Shown here one piece after another: positions 37,090 to 47,800 of a stretch of 64,000 bases of DNA. Location: contig NC_092628.1 in the NCBI RefSeq assembly GCF_039555335.1, forward strand, positions 33,998,965-34,062,964. The letters run 5' to 3'. Within the stretch, counting starts at the first letter, position 1. Every line of letters starts with the position of its first letter. A program made the position numbers and the translations under genes. The notes beneath the pieces were generated by a model that searched no databases, was not told where the DNA came from, and was given only the letters and a program-made list of their open reading frames with translations. This stretch comes from Amphiura filiformis (lineage: Eukaryota > Echinodermata > Ophiuroidea > Amphilepidida > Amphiuridae).

Positions 37090-37370
37090 GTTTTTTTCCT
37101 GTAGCCCCAGGTAGAAGTGCTGGGGTAGGGGTGTGGAGTAGTAGGCGTCAGGCAGTGGCATGGTAGGGGTAGATGAGGGTGGTAGGTGTAGGGTGGTGGA
37201 GATGGTATGCTGAGGCTAGAGGGGTCAGGGTGTGGTGTGGTAGGGTGATTTAAGGGTGGTAATGTAAGGTTAGGGTGGTGGGGCAGGGTAGTGGGGTATG
37301 GGTGGGTCAGTGTAGGGTGGTAGGGTAGGGTGTGGTGGGTCAGGGTGGTTGTGGTAAGGATGTCCCTATT
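37090..37370. repeat. G/T-rich minisatellite (GGTGGGGTAGGG-like)
   Basis: Irregular repeats of GGTAGGGTGGTGGGG run along the plus strand. The long Pro/Thr/His-rich frame on the other strand (36924-37373) is a by-product. The G runs could form G-quadruplexes. Confidence 0.8.
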
Positions 37371-39141
37371 CACCCTGGATTAGATGACATTTAGCTGACA
37401 AATATTTCAAAAATTATTCTGAAAAATCCTGTCATAATAACTAAATAGTCTTTTAGAGTACATACAATGTAGGACCTAATAGGCTAGGTCCTGGTGCATT
37501 TCAAGCTCATTTTCTAAAATAGTGGTTGTGGGAGCAGTAAAGTTTTGAACACCCTGTTTTTAGAGCTTTTTTTGATAATTTTATTTTAGACTATATAAGA
37601 AATAATGTGATAAGAAAAGCAATTCATCCTACAAATAGAATGTCTGCATTTTGCGAGTGTGAAGTGACATGTTCATTCATTGTTCACTCCTGTAAATTGA
37701 TTTTAAAAAGCAGTCAAAGACAAGTGACTGCATTAGAAAAAAGAGACAAGCAAAATGCATAAACCCTTCACACAAAGCCTGTATGGGGCGGGGCCCAAAT
37801 CCACCAAATTTCCGGGGGCCCAAATACATTGTAGACAATTTTGCCAGGCTTATTGATAATAATCGTATGGTATTGCATATCGTATGGATTCCCCATCTCT
37901 CTGCCCCTCCTCTCCCTCTCTCCCCCTCTCTTTTTTCCTCTCTCACCCTCCTTTTTCCTCTTTTTTCCTTGCACTAGGGGGTGGGGGCCCAAATAGGCAA
38001 TTTTTGCCAGGGGGCAATTGCTTCCCCTGCCACCCCGGCAGCTATGCCACTGCCTCCATCAAGCTCTTTTGCCCATCCCGGAGACCCCCTATCTTCTGGA
38101 TACCCCTCAAATTTGAGGTCCATGCACAATACATGATAACATGTATTTCTTTAAAATTTATTTGCACCAAAACCCAAACAAAAGCAAATCATGTTAACCA
38201 ATTATCATAAATATAGGCATGAGAGGCAAACCTTAGTTAACACATTTGCTAGTCAGCCAAATTTGCCTAGACCGGGCCCAAAACACAATACATATTACAA
38301 TACATAGAAATTAAAAGAACAGCTACTAGGTCAAAGAAACCTACATGTAGGTCTACATAAATATGTTGTCTAGTTCACTTGACCCAAATCAGGATCCAAA
38401 TATATGATTTTTTATGGTGATGAGACACTCGCACATGGAATTTTAGAGGGATTTAAGATAGCAATTCAACATAGAAAAGCTGCTATCATCATGAGACTAA
38501 GATCTAGAAACACCACCGAAATGCTGTTTTGTTACTGAATCTTTTTGATGAAAGTCAATCTTTGACAAGATGTAACTTTGCTACGGAAAGTGCTATGACA
38601 AAAGGTTTTCAGTTTTGGCTTTCTTTACTCAAGGGCTTTAATTTGATTTATAAAATGATGCAGTTTGATGGCAAATTTGAATTCACCTTTCATACCTAAT
38701 AACTAAGCCTCATTTTAGTTTCTGGGACCCCCATTTTTATGTCCTCACATGACCGGAACCGGTATTTTTGAAATCTGGACTGGACTTGCCTTCTTTAGGG
38801 ACAAATGCACAATAATTATGAAAATAACTTTGATGTAACTTGCCCGACAACATAAAGTTAAGCTTACACCACGAACACAAGTCATTGATTGTTATTGTCA
38901 TTGTTGAAAGTGTACAGTCAATATCGACTGTAATTTATTTTGTTTTTGTCTTCATCCATGAGCTTAGTCTTACCCTTAAATCAAAGTACACTTTCCAGTT
39001 TCCATCTGCATCCCACCTGTAACTAACAAATCGAAGACGAATAAGATATCTGGGAGAAATTAAACTGCGTTCCATCAGTATTCGTTCACCGACATCTTCT
39101 CAATTTTTTCCAGCTATACGCAGCCCGTGACCCTTTAACCA

Positions 39142-39611
39142 GGCAGCACACCACTAAATCCTTCCGCATTTGATGTAACCCTTGATAGTCCCGGTAAACA
39201 TAGGTCGGTAGTGCAAACAAGTGGGTGTCCCTTGGGAGCAAGATGAGTAGCCATGATTGTTTATTATAATTAAATTAAAAGATATGCAATTGGTAAATGT
39301 TCAGAATATCACAAAATGGTGCATCTTGATCTGGTCAAAAGTTTGGCTCCCAAAACTAATCCGCGTACGGACATGGTAAGGAGGCATTCGTGCAAGCTGA
39401 AAATAAGGGTGGCGCTGTTCAGGTCCCCGTAGCTTAAAAGTTAGTCTCAACTTGTGTCGAAAAACCCATTTTAAATTAAATCTTAATCTTTATTTAAGAC
39501 ATTGGTGCTACCAAAATATGAAAAATGGTTTTACATGGGGTAGAAAAACAAACTTACTTTCATGTATATTTACACGTATTTCAATGGGAGTTTATTTAGT
39601 GGTGTGCGCCC
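39142..39611. mobile_element. 470-bp element, copy A of a near-identical pair
   Basis: It starts GGCAGCACACCACTAAATC and ends TTTAGTGGTGTGCGCCC (imperfect inverted termini). It matches 40591-41060 base for base as far as I checked, apart from C/T at 39482/40931 and no indels. Both flanks diverge at once, so the ends are element ends. Related termini occur at 41076, 53495 and 57013. The short ORFs in it are not proteins I recognise. Confidence 0.8.
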
Positions 39612-40590
39612 TTCGAAGACTCATTTTTAGGCTATGGGCATGATTGATACCTGATTTTAAGTGCCAAAAAGTTGAGATTTTTGCCTGAAACTTTTCTATT
39701 TGCAAAGAAAAAATGTCTGTTTTCTGTACCGTCTACAAATACGCGATTTCATTCTTAAACGCACACGAAATTGTCTTCAAAACACAAGTTCCCATCGAAT
39801 TGACAATTTAAGACCGTGCTATAGAAATGAGCTATTTTGGCCTTAACATCATAGGAGTGGTCACTTTTGATTATCCCGGCGCAGAAAAAGTGAAACATCT
39901 TTGAAATTATTTTGATGCAAAATGTAATTATACGAACAAAACTCGTATATTAACGTTTTTAAAATAATCACTGACCATTTAATTGGGTCGCAATAGACTT
40001 TGAAAGTCAATGCATGCTTTTTTCGTAATACACGGCCCAAAATGCCGGTATTTTTAAGATATTATCAAATATTCAATTCCCAAGAGAGAAATATATCAAA
40101 CAATTTGAATGATGGGTTTTCTTAATTTTAGATCTTGCCACAATAATACACACAACTTGGAAAATGAACATTTTAAAGTGCCAAAATGACGTTCCATCTA
40201 CCCATACCCCCAAACTTTAAAACATAGGCCTTTGGCATATCCGTATATACTGCATGATAAAGAGCGGGGGGGGGGGGCGGGGCGGAATGCTCACATACTG
40301 TTTGTCCACCTTGTCATATTTATGATTGTGAATATTTTTGAAAGAAATCAATCATTTTTCTGATATCAATGGGAATATAAATATAGTTTAACATGGCCTA
40401 CTATGTTGCTCTGGCCCTAGAATTCTCAAAAGGGCAAAAAAAGTAGCACATTTTTCACTAGGTGCGAACTTGTTTGAAGCGCTGTTTTATAACTTTGGAG
40501 CGACTAGCAATAAAAAGAAATGACACTTTTTTAAGATGTTTAACACTGATTCCAAAAATAAAGAAAAACAAAAATATTTTGTTCTTAGAA

Positions 40591-41060
40591 GGCAGCACAC
40601 CACTAAATCCTTCCGCATTTGATGTAACCCTTGATAGTCCCGGTAAACATAGGTCGGTAGTGCAAACAAGTGGGTGTCCCTTGGGAGCAAGATGAGTAGC
40701 CATGATTGTTTATTATAATTAAATTAAAAGATATGCAATTGGTAAATGTTCAGAATATCACAAAATGGTGCATCTTGATCTGGTCAAAAGTTTGGCTCCC
40801 AAAACTAATCCGCGTACGGACATGGTAAGGAGGCATTCGTGCAAGCTGAAAATAAGGGTGGCGCTGTTCAGGTCCCCGTAGCTTAAAAGTTAGTCTCAAC
40901 TTGTGTCGAAAAACCCATTTTAAATTAAATTTTAATCTTTATTTAAGACATTGGTGCTACCAAAATATGAAAAATGGTTTTACATGGGGTAGAAAAACAA
41001 ACTTACTTTCATGTATATTTACACGTATTTCAATGGGAGTTTATTTAGTGGTGTGCGCCC
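40591..41060. mobile_element. 470-bp element, copy B of a near-identical pair
   Basis: This is the same element as 39142-39611, in the same orientation, 1449 bp downstream. ACCA follows this copy and also precedes copy A, which would fit a composite insertion. The interval 39612-40590 has no gene; it holds a G run at about 40266-40284. Confidence 0.8.
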
Positions 41061-41125
41061 ACCAATTAAGGATTAAGGGCACACACCACTAAATCTAAAA
41101 TCAAGTGACAATTAAATCGTATTAA

Positions 41126-41476
41126 GGGGGTACTGCACCCCTGGCCAATTTTGTGCCTATTTTTGCATTTTTCTCAAAAATTATAACACATTGGTGACAA
41201 GTAAGATATATATATTATAGGGGTAAGGACTACAACTACTGTACTGACAATTTAGCAACTCAAAGCAAGTAGTTATTGATTTATTGATCAAATATTGGTT
41301 TTCCCTCATTTTTGACTGTAACTCCACAACTTTTGTCTGTGCTGAAATAAAATTTCCAGTACAGTAGTTGTAGTCCTTGCCCCTATAATATACATATTTT
41401 ACTTGTCCCCAACGTGCTACGGTTTTGAGAAAACTGCAAAAATAGGCACAAAATTGGGCAAGGGTGTAGTACCCCC
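41126..41476. mobile_element. 351-bp TTAA-target inverted-repeat element, copy B
   Basis: The termini GGGGGTACTGCACCCCT and AGGGTGTAGTACCCCC are flanked by TTAA at 41122-41125 and 41477-41480. It belongs to the same family as 16966-17270 (shared TTTTTGCATTTTTCTCAAAA). A 157-codon minus-strand frame across it is not coding. Confidence 0.85.
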
Positions 41477-41480
41477 TTAA

Positions 41481-44290
41481 AACCCGGTAAAAAAACAATG
41501 AAAATTTTCTATTTTGATTCATTTTTGCCAAAGGAACATTATTTGAGACCATTTGGATTAAAATTCGAGCATTTTCAACTGAAACGCCTCTGGACCCCAA
41601 AATTTGACCTTGCCTTGCCTGTAACTCGAGAACTGCTCTATAGAAATATAACATTGGTTATACCGCTTAATTTGACCACAGATGATTTGACTAGCCTAGT
41701 ACCAGGGTGCATCTCTTGAAATCAATTTGCATTTTGAAAGTGATGTTCTGAATGAAAGTGATGCATCTGCCATTACAACCTCGGTGCAGGAATAAATAGC
41801 CACCGAGTCCTTATTAATAGTCAAATTAATTTTACAGTTGTGGGAGGACAAGGTGTTGATTCATCTATCAATTAAATTATTTTGACCAAATACCTCATAC
41901 TTTTGAATCTAGTGGCATTTTTCAAAATGTATATTTTATTTTGATACACAGTGCGAAGGGTCATTATCTAAAAAAAAACCAATTACTTGGTTATAAACAC
42001 TACCTTTAACACTAACCCTAAATTTCGCCCTAGCCCTAGCCTAATGTGCGCCATTATGCGATTCTTTACGGTATACCCAACAAACACAAAACGTTTTACA
42101 GAAAACGTTGAATGTCGGGTTGTATAAAAAAAGGTATGAAAACATTTTAATTACATTCAAAAACACTTTTTAAAAACGTTTTCATGACCTTATAACCCAG
42201 CATTTTTGCGCTTTCTCACTATATATTCTACATTTCAAACAAATGCGTGCTTGTGACTTAATAATGGACCAAAATGTGTGGGGAGGGTCATTTGATATTA
42301 TGTTCCACTCACTTTGAAAAGCGGGGATGGCGTGTCTCCCTCCCCCTTCCCCATCCAATTCACGCCCTTGCCTAACTTTATCTCTAAGCCTAATCCAATA
42401 ATCCAAACATAAAGTGCGCTTGGCCCTTATCCTATATATTATAACTTTAACCCTTTCGGACTAATGACCCTTCAAGCTAACGAGCTGTTCCCAAAAAGGT
42501 TATTAGTGTTTTTGCATATATAAATGTTTTCATGACCTATATAGAACTTGACAGGACATTTAAATATTATAAAACGATTACCAAAATCATAACATTTTAT
42601 TTTATTTCATTTTATTTATTTCTTCTTTAACCTGGGACAAGCAATCAGTGACCAGCACTGTTCTCCCTTGCTGCCCAGGATACAACACAAACATATATAT
42701 TTAAAAATACACATGTAGGCATAAAATTATTACCATATACACATAGTAGCCACAAGAAATTAAAATACATGAGAATTATATTTACAAAATGATGCATAAA
42801 AGAGTAAGAAAATGTTTAAAATTATTAAATTACCGCACATAACTATATGTTTATAACACAATATATCGGGTTTTGTTTTGTGGGGGTGGGTGTGTGGGGC
42901 GTAGGGGTGTTTTCTAGGTATAAGCGAGTTTTACGAGTTTCTTTTAAATTTGCAGAGTTTACACCAAAAGCACCTGTAATTATGGACAACTTTAAATAAT
43001 CCAGTCAACAAAGAAAGAATTTTAAAGCGTATACAAGGTTTCAAAAACTTCGTAAACTGTTCTGATACTTGGTTGTTGTTGTTTTTTAAAGCTGTTTAAC
43101 CTCCGCGTTATATAAAACACATTTCGCATGGTAAAATATCTTTAAAAAGATCTTTGGCGTTTTAAATTATTGAGCAGCACTGGACTTAGCATCCCATGCA
43201 TGATGAATTAAATCAAGAAGGCATGATAGAGATGCACAATGTCATAGGTCACACAATACAGTTTCAATTCCCCAAAAAGTACAAAATCTGACAAAATCAC
43301 GGTCAGTCAGTAAATGGGTCAAAACTGATAAATCGGCAGTACTTGGAAAAAATCGTGTCGCACACATTGAATTATGATTTTAATGAATGCTTTAACTTCA
43401 ACAACCAGACTACACTCAGAAAATGGTAATGTTTTTAATCTTGCATTAATTCCGTTTATAAACCACGGCAGGATGTTTGAAGCGAAAATTTTAATGCCAT
43501 GGCCAGGCCGAAACATACAATGTAGGCCTACATTACAATTAATTTTAACACCATATTAAAATTTAGTAAAACCGCGCACGATTACCCGTGTATTGTTTTC
43601 TTATAACCACTGATAACGCCACTCATAATATAAGTACTTAGAAAGGGGCATTGCAGAAAATAGGCACAATGAAAAGTATCCTAATTGTAACGTAATTTTT
43701 AATTCTTTTCAACTCTTTTTTGAGGCAGTCAATTCCCCTTTAACAAAAATTTCTTTCTTAAAAACAAAAGGCGACATTGCATTGTTTTATGTCAAAACAA
43801 TTACTTTATACAATGTCTATAAAAGAGCTTGCAGTGCTCCTTTCAATCTAATGGTAACGTATGTTTCGTGACTTACTTTCTTTTGTTTGAATTTTGCATA
43901 CAAAATAAAAGCATCAAGAATTGACAAACGAGTGATTTTGAAAATGTGAAGTGTATCTTCAATATGACAGCAAGAATAATTTTATTACATTTAATTGTTT
44001 TACTGTTTTTAAACAGTAACATGTTTAATAACCCTTAGTAACGTAAGTTACCCATAGAAAACTCATAGGGCATTATTGAAATTGATGTAAAAGGAAAAGT
44101 TCACGAGATTTGATCTTCATATTTTCCAGAAGGAAACTTAGGACTGCCTTTGATTTATGAACAAAAAGGAGTAGTTTAGAGATACTTTATTTTTGCCGAG
44201 TATTCAATTCCAAGTAGGCCTCCTACTGCCGATTTATCGGTTTTGACCCGTATGCAAGATCAATAATAATTTTTGAATAGCTTATTAGAT
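41481..44290. other. Intergenic region between the 41-kb repeats and the DUF1647-like gene
   Basis: No coding exon was recognised. At about 42590-42860 a minus-strand segment ends in AAGAAGAAATAAATAAAATG plus further A/T repeats, like the 3' end of a non-LTR retrotransposon. The rest is unremarkable AT-rich DNA. Confidence 0.4.
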
Positions 44291-44296
44291 CATTCA

Positions 44297-44302
44297 TTTA
44301 TT
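44297..44302 (-). terminator. Polyadenylation signal AATAAA of the DUF1647-like gene
   Basis: AATAAA on the minus strand lies about 33 bases beyond the stop codon at 44335-44337, supporting exon 4 as the last exon. Confidence 0.6.
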
Positions 44303-44334
44303 ATATACTTGTTTCACAATATATATGACGAATT

Positions 44335-44889
44335 TTAAAAGCCGATTTTATTGTTAGTATGCATACATAGATCTTTACTGGGTAATCGCTTAACTCCCGA
44401 TCTTTCAATTTTCACCACTTTATCAAACTGATATGTAGAAGTCTCTCGATTTTCGTAAGACCACTCACCTCTCATACCTTTGTACAAAAGTATTGATATT
44501 GCCGATTGATCGAAATGATGGTTATACCTATCAGCACCATCGGGGCTTATGCATTGCTTACGCATTACACAATTAAATAAAGGGGAGAGAACTTTTTCAT
44601 TAATTACGGAATTGTTCACTAACAGTACTCTTCCGGCTGATATATGTGGTGTAACATTATACGAATTATTGTATTCCCTTGTGTCAACTTGTAACTGGCG
44701 AAAGATCGCTTGGTGCGTCATATTAAGCAACGGTTTTTGAGCTTCTCCGGGGACTTTGGCGTCATAGCTGAGAATATGAAACATAAAGCCGTGGTGAAGA
44801 TGGAGGTATGGAAATAGCTCCCTCAACGACGTTTGGAAACGAACTGATGAATCTCCATAGAAAATGGCGCCGAATTCAAACAAGGTTTC
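44335..44889 (-). CDS. DUF1647-like gene, exon 4 (C-terminal half of the domain)
   Basis: The acceptor is a pyrimidine-rich run ending CACCACAG at 44890, in phase 0. The exon encodes residues 202-385 and ends in TAA at 44335-44337. The open frame continues eight codons 5' of the exon only because the intron end happens to be open. The HHFDQSA motif and several sequons are here. Confidence 0.88.
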   Translation of the reverse strand, partial: ETLFEFGAIFYGDSSVRFQTSLRELFPYLHLHHGFMFHILSYDAKVPGEAQKPLLNMTHQAIFRQLQVDTREYNNSYNVTPHISAGRVLLVNNSVINEKVLSPLFNCVMRKQCISPDGADRYNHHFDQSAISILLYKGMRGEWSYENRETSTYQFDKVVKIERSGVKRLPSKDLCMHTNNKIGF

Positions 44890-47800
44890 CTGTGGTGAGG
44901 AAATGAAAAACAATCGGAGCAGGTTTATGTTAAAACATTCTATTTTTATTACTCGTCAAGAACTCTTTAGTCTGCGTATAATTCATGAAACTTATCAATT
45001 CTTCTGAATTAAGAGAACAGCTCTTTATGCCGCTGCCCAAGACTCTTCCTATAACATTATCAGTCATGTCTACAGCAGAATTCACCACGACCTTTGGAGG
45101 ACTTAAACCCCCATTACACCAAGATAAACCTCATTCAAAACAGCTCAACGATAAATCAGGGATGTGTCTCATATCCCTGGATAAATCCATAAATATATGT
45201 TTCTGATTTACCTGTCCGATATCGCAATGTGCTGTGATGAAATAGGTATTATAATTTCAGTTGGATGCACCATTACAAAGCAAACGCACATTTACAATAC
45301 TGAGCGGGGCCTTTGTTTCCGAAATGAGAACAAAAGTCTGCATATTGTTATCCAGCCATGTTGATGGTGCAACTCATGTCAAACTACATTTGTGACTCCT
45401 CGCCACAACTGAGCCCGGATGTCGCCAGTGCCACTATTGAGATATGCTCCATCGAACTTAACAATAAACAATAGGAAAGAAAGGATTTATTGACTGTTTT
45501 ATTGATTTTTCACTACTTAGATGTCAAGTACTATAGACATGATATACATCATTTTAAAGCTAATTTCAAGCAGAATATTTTGGTTGAATATCTCAAAAAT
45601 GATGATTGGCGACATCCGGGCTCAGTTGTGGCGAGGAGTCACATTTATTGTGATCGTATCACACAAGTAAATGAGAAACATGTCGTTTTAGACTTAACAC
45701 GGTTTGGAAAAAGTTTTTCCATTTTTTAGCTCCCTATCGGGCAGCCAGAACTCCATATTTGGGAGGGCTCGATAACAATCTTCCCAAAATCGCATTTTAA
45801 TCATTTTTAGATGACCATAGAGGGAAAGAATTAAAGTTTTTTACAGCTTCTATGGCGAAAATTGATCAAACCGATCACACGATGTTGCTCGCTCGAAGTT
45901 GGAGCTATCTCGAGTCAGCTGTTGAGCACAATTTGCCATTAAAATTACACGTCCGACTGTTATGAAATTTTGGAAGACTCTCTTCGGAAAAACAGCTCGA
46001 CAACAGCTTTCCTGTGACATTTTTTACTTCAAATTGTAGTATGTTAAGGATGAACATTATGATTCACATGTGAGCCTCTATGGCTATTATTGGGTGAAGG
46101 GTTTTCCCTCCAGCCCACTAACTAGTCTATTGCTTATACCCAGAGGAGAGCTAAAGGTACGTCAATCATCAATTGGAGCGCTGTGTGTGCACTGAATAGG
46201 AAAAACGGACAGTAACTGCATAATGATATATATTTCCTATAGACGAATCCAATTTCACGCATTCCTACTCCTCAATGGCAGCCATAGCCGCGACGGGGAC
46301 CCAGCTATCTCACCTAAAATGTGAGATGATACGGCCTTAAAGGGTATTATAAACTGCATTCTATCACCCGTGTTACACGTAGACAAAAGAATTATGACAG
46401 TTGAGTTTACAACACAAAAACATCGAATTTTAAGCGGGTTTAATCCACCCAATTGGGCACTCACAACACCTGTTTGGTGCATGCGGGGAACCAAATATGG
46501 AAGACCAAATCCTGACCATGACTTGGCTCGTTGGATTCGTCTATAGTAGGTATACTCACCATGCTCTGTCAATCAATTATATAATGTGCCACCTTATAAC
46601 GTAATGGATTATTTTTTTCTCAAACGGTCAAAGCGTCACATACGGCTGTTTTGCAATTCGTAAACGCAACGCTCTCCCCAATGTACGCTACGATCGGGTT
46701 CTCCGCCCGCTGCGCTGTAAGCTTCGGTGACGACCGGCTATGATTTTCCGCTCAAATTGGCATTGGGATAGGATCGACTTCTCTTTCACGAAGTTTTATG
46801 CAGCGGAACACCAGTACGGTCACGTTTTGTCGCTGCAGAAGACGCGCTAAAATCAGAGGCAAAGTCTGTCGCAAAGGAACGGCCCGCAAAGACGTCGGGC
46901 TATAAATAAACAGGAATAAGGCTGACCATACAGACGTGATCCTCATTTTAACTCACCTTAATAATTAATACTTTCCAGGCATAGTTATGAAGATCAGCTA
47001 CATATTTCGGATATTTTGTGAAGTCAAAGATTCTAATTTCTACGTTACACACACTGGTCAACTGTGAAAAAAATAACAATTAGATAAATCATTTCATTCT
47101 GAAATGAAAAGAACGCAAAAATTATGTGAAAACAACTCAGACGTGGTGAGTGAATCAAACTAAAAACACGTGTATCATGTGTGTATATTGCGCACAAAGA
47201 ATATCCGAACACTTAAAACAAAAGCCCCTTCTTAATTATAAAATAAAGTGGTCTGTAGATGAAGAATTTTGTTCTGCATAATTTAATACCCCATTCAGCA
47301 CAATACTATACTTTCTTTCACCAACCGACTGAACCCGTACCAAATAGGCAGCGGAAATCACCTTGGAAACCCTTACCTTTTGTCATTCAAATACGTATAA
47401 GAATTTGCTTTTGTCTTAAGTGTTCGGATACTTTTTATAAAATAAATGTACTAATGTAGTTCGAAAAAACACAAACCGCGAAAGACCGCCAATAACCGCC
47501 GCTCAACAGGGATATTCAACTAGATATTAACCGCGAAATTTGGATATTCAAAAAACTTTGCCCCGCAGGGCTACAAAGAACCACTAACCGCGAAATATGG
47601 AAACATCCAACAAGCTTAAACTATAAATTAGCCCCCGATAGAGGGCAGGGCCTGAAGAATGGGGGGAATTAAGCGGTTAAGTAGAATATATGTATTTTAT
47701 GCATGGTGTCAAATGTATGGATCTATTAAAGTTACGGAAGATTTTTATTCCGTTAGAGACAGTCCATCACCCTTTCTTTCTTGCCCTGCGTGGCTCTTCT

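Larger units (their letters stand above)
35073..39141. other. Upstream flank/intron of the zinc-finger gene: no coding exon recognised
   Basis: It contains a TTAA element (35384-35719), recurring GGACAC motifs, an inverted repeat at 36158-36559 and a G-rich minisatellite (37090-37370). A pyrimidine-rich low-complexity stretch lies at about 37890-37980. I found no exon with convincing splice sites, though a 5' UTR exon of the zinc-finger gene should lie in or beyond this stretch. Confidence 0.5.

Noticed and set aside
36924..37373. 149-codon Pro/Thr/His-rich reading frame on the minus strand
   Set aside because: It is the antisense of the GGTGGGG minisatellite, with no domain and no splice or codon support.
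41181..41654. 157-codon reading frame on the minus strand
   Set aside because: It runs across the TTAA element at 41126-41476, whose inverted-repeat structure explains it, and shows no protein family resemblance.
46752..46946. Candidate extra exon adjacent to exon 3 of the DUF1647-like gene
   Set aside because: It lies beyond the GTGAGT donor of exon 3, has no acceptor in a suitable phase, and exons 3 and 4 already join in frame with continuous family motifs.
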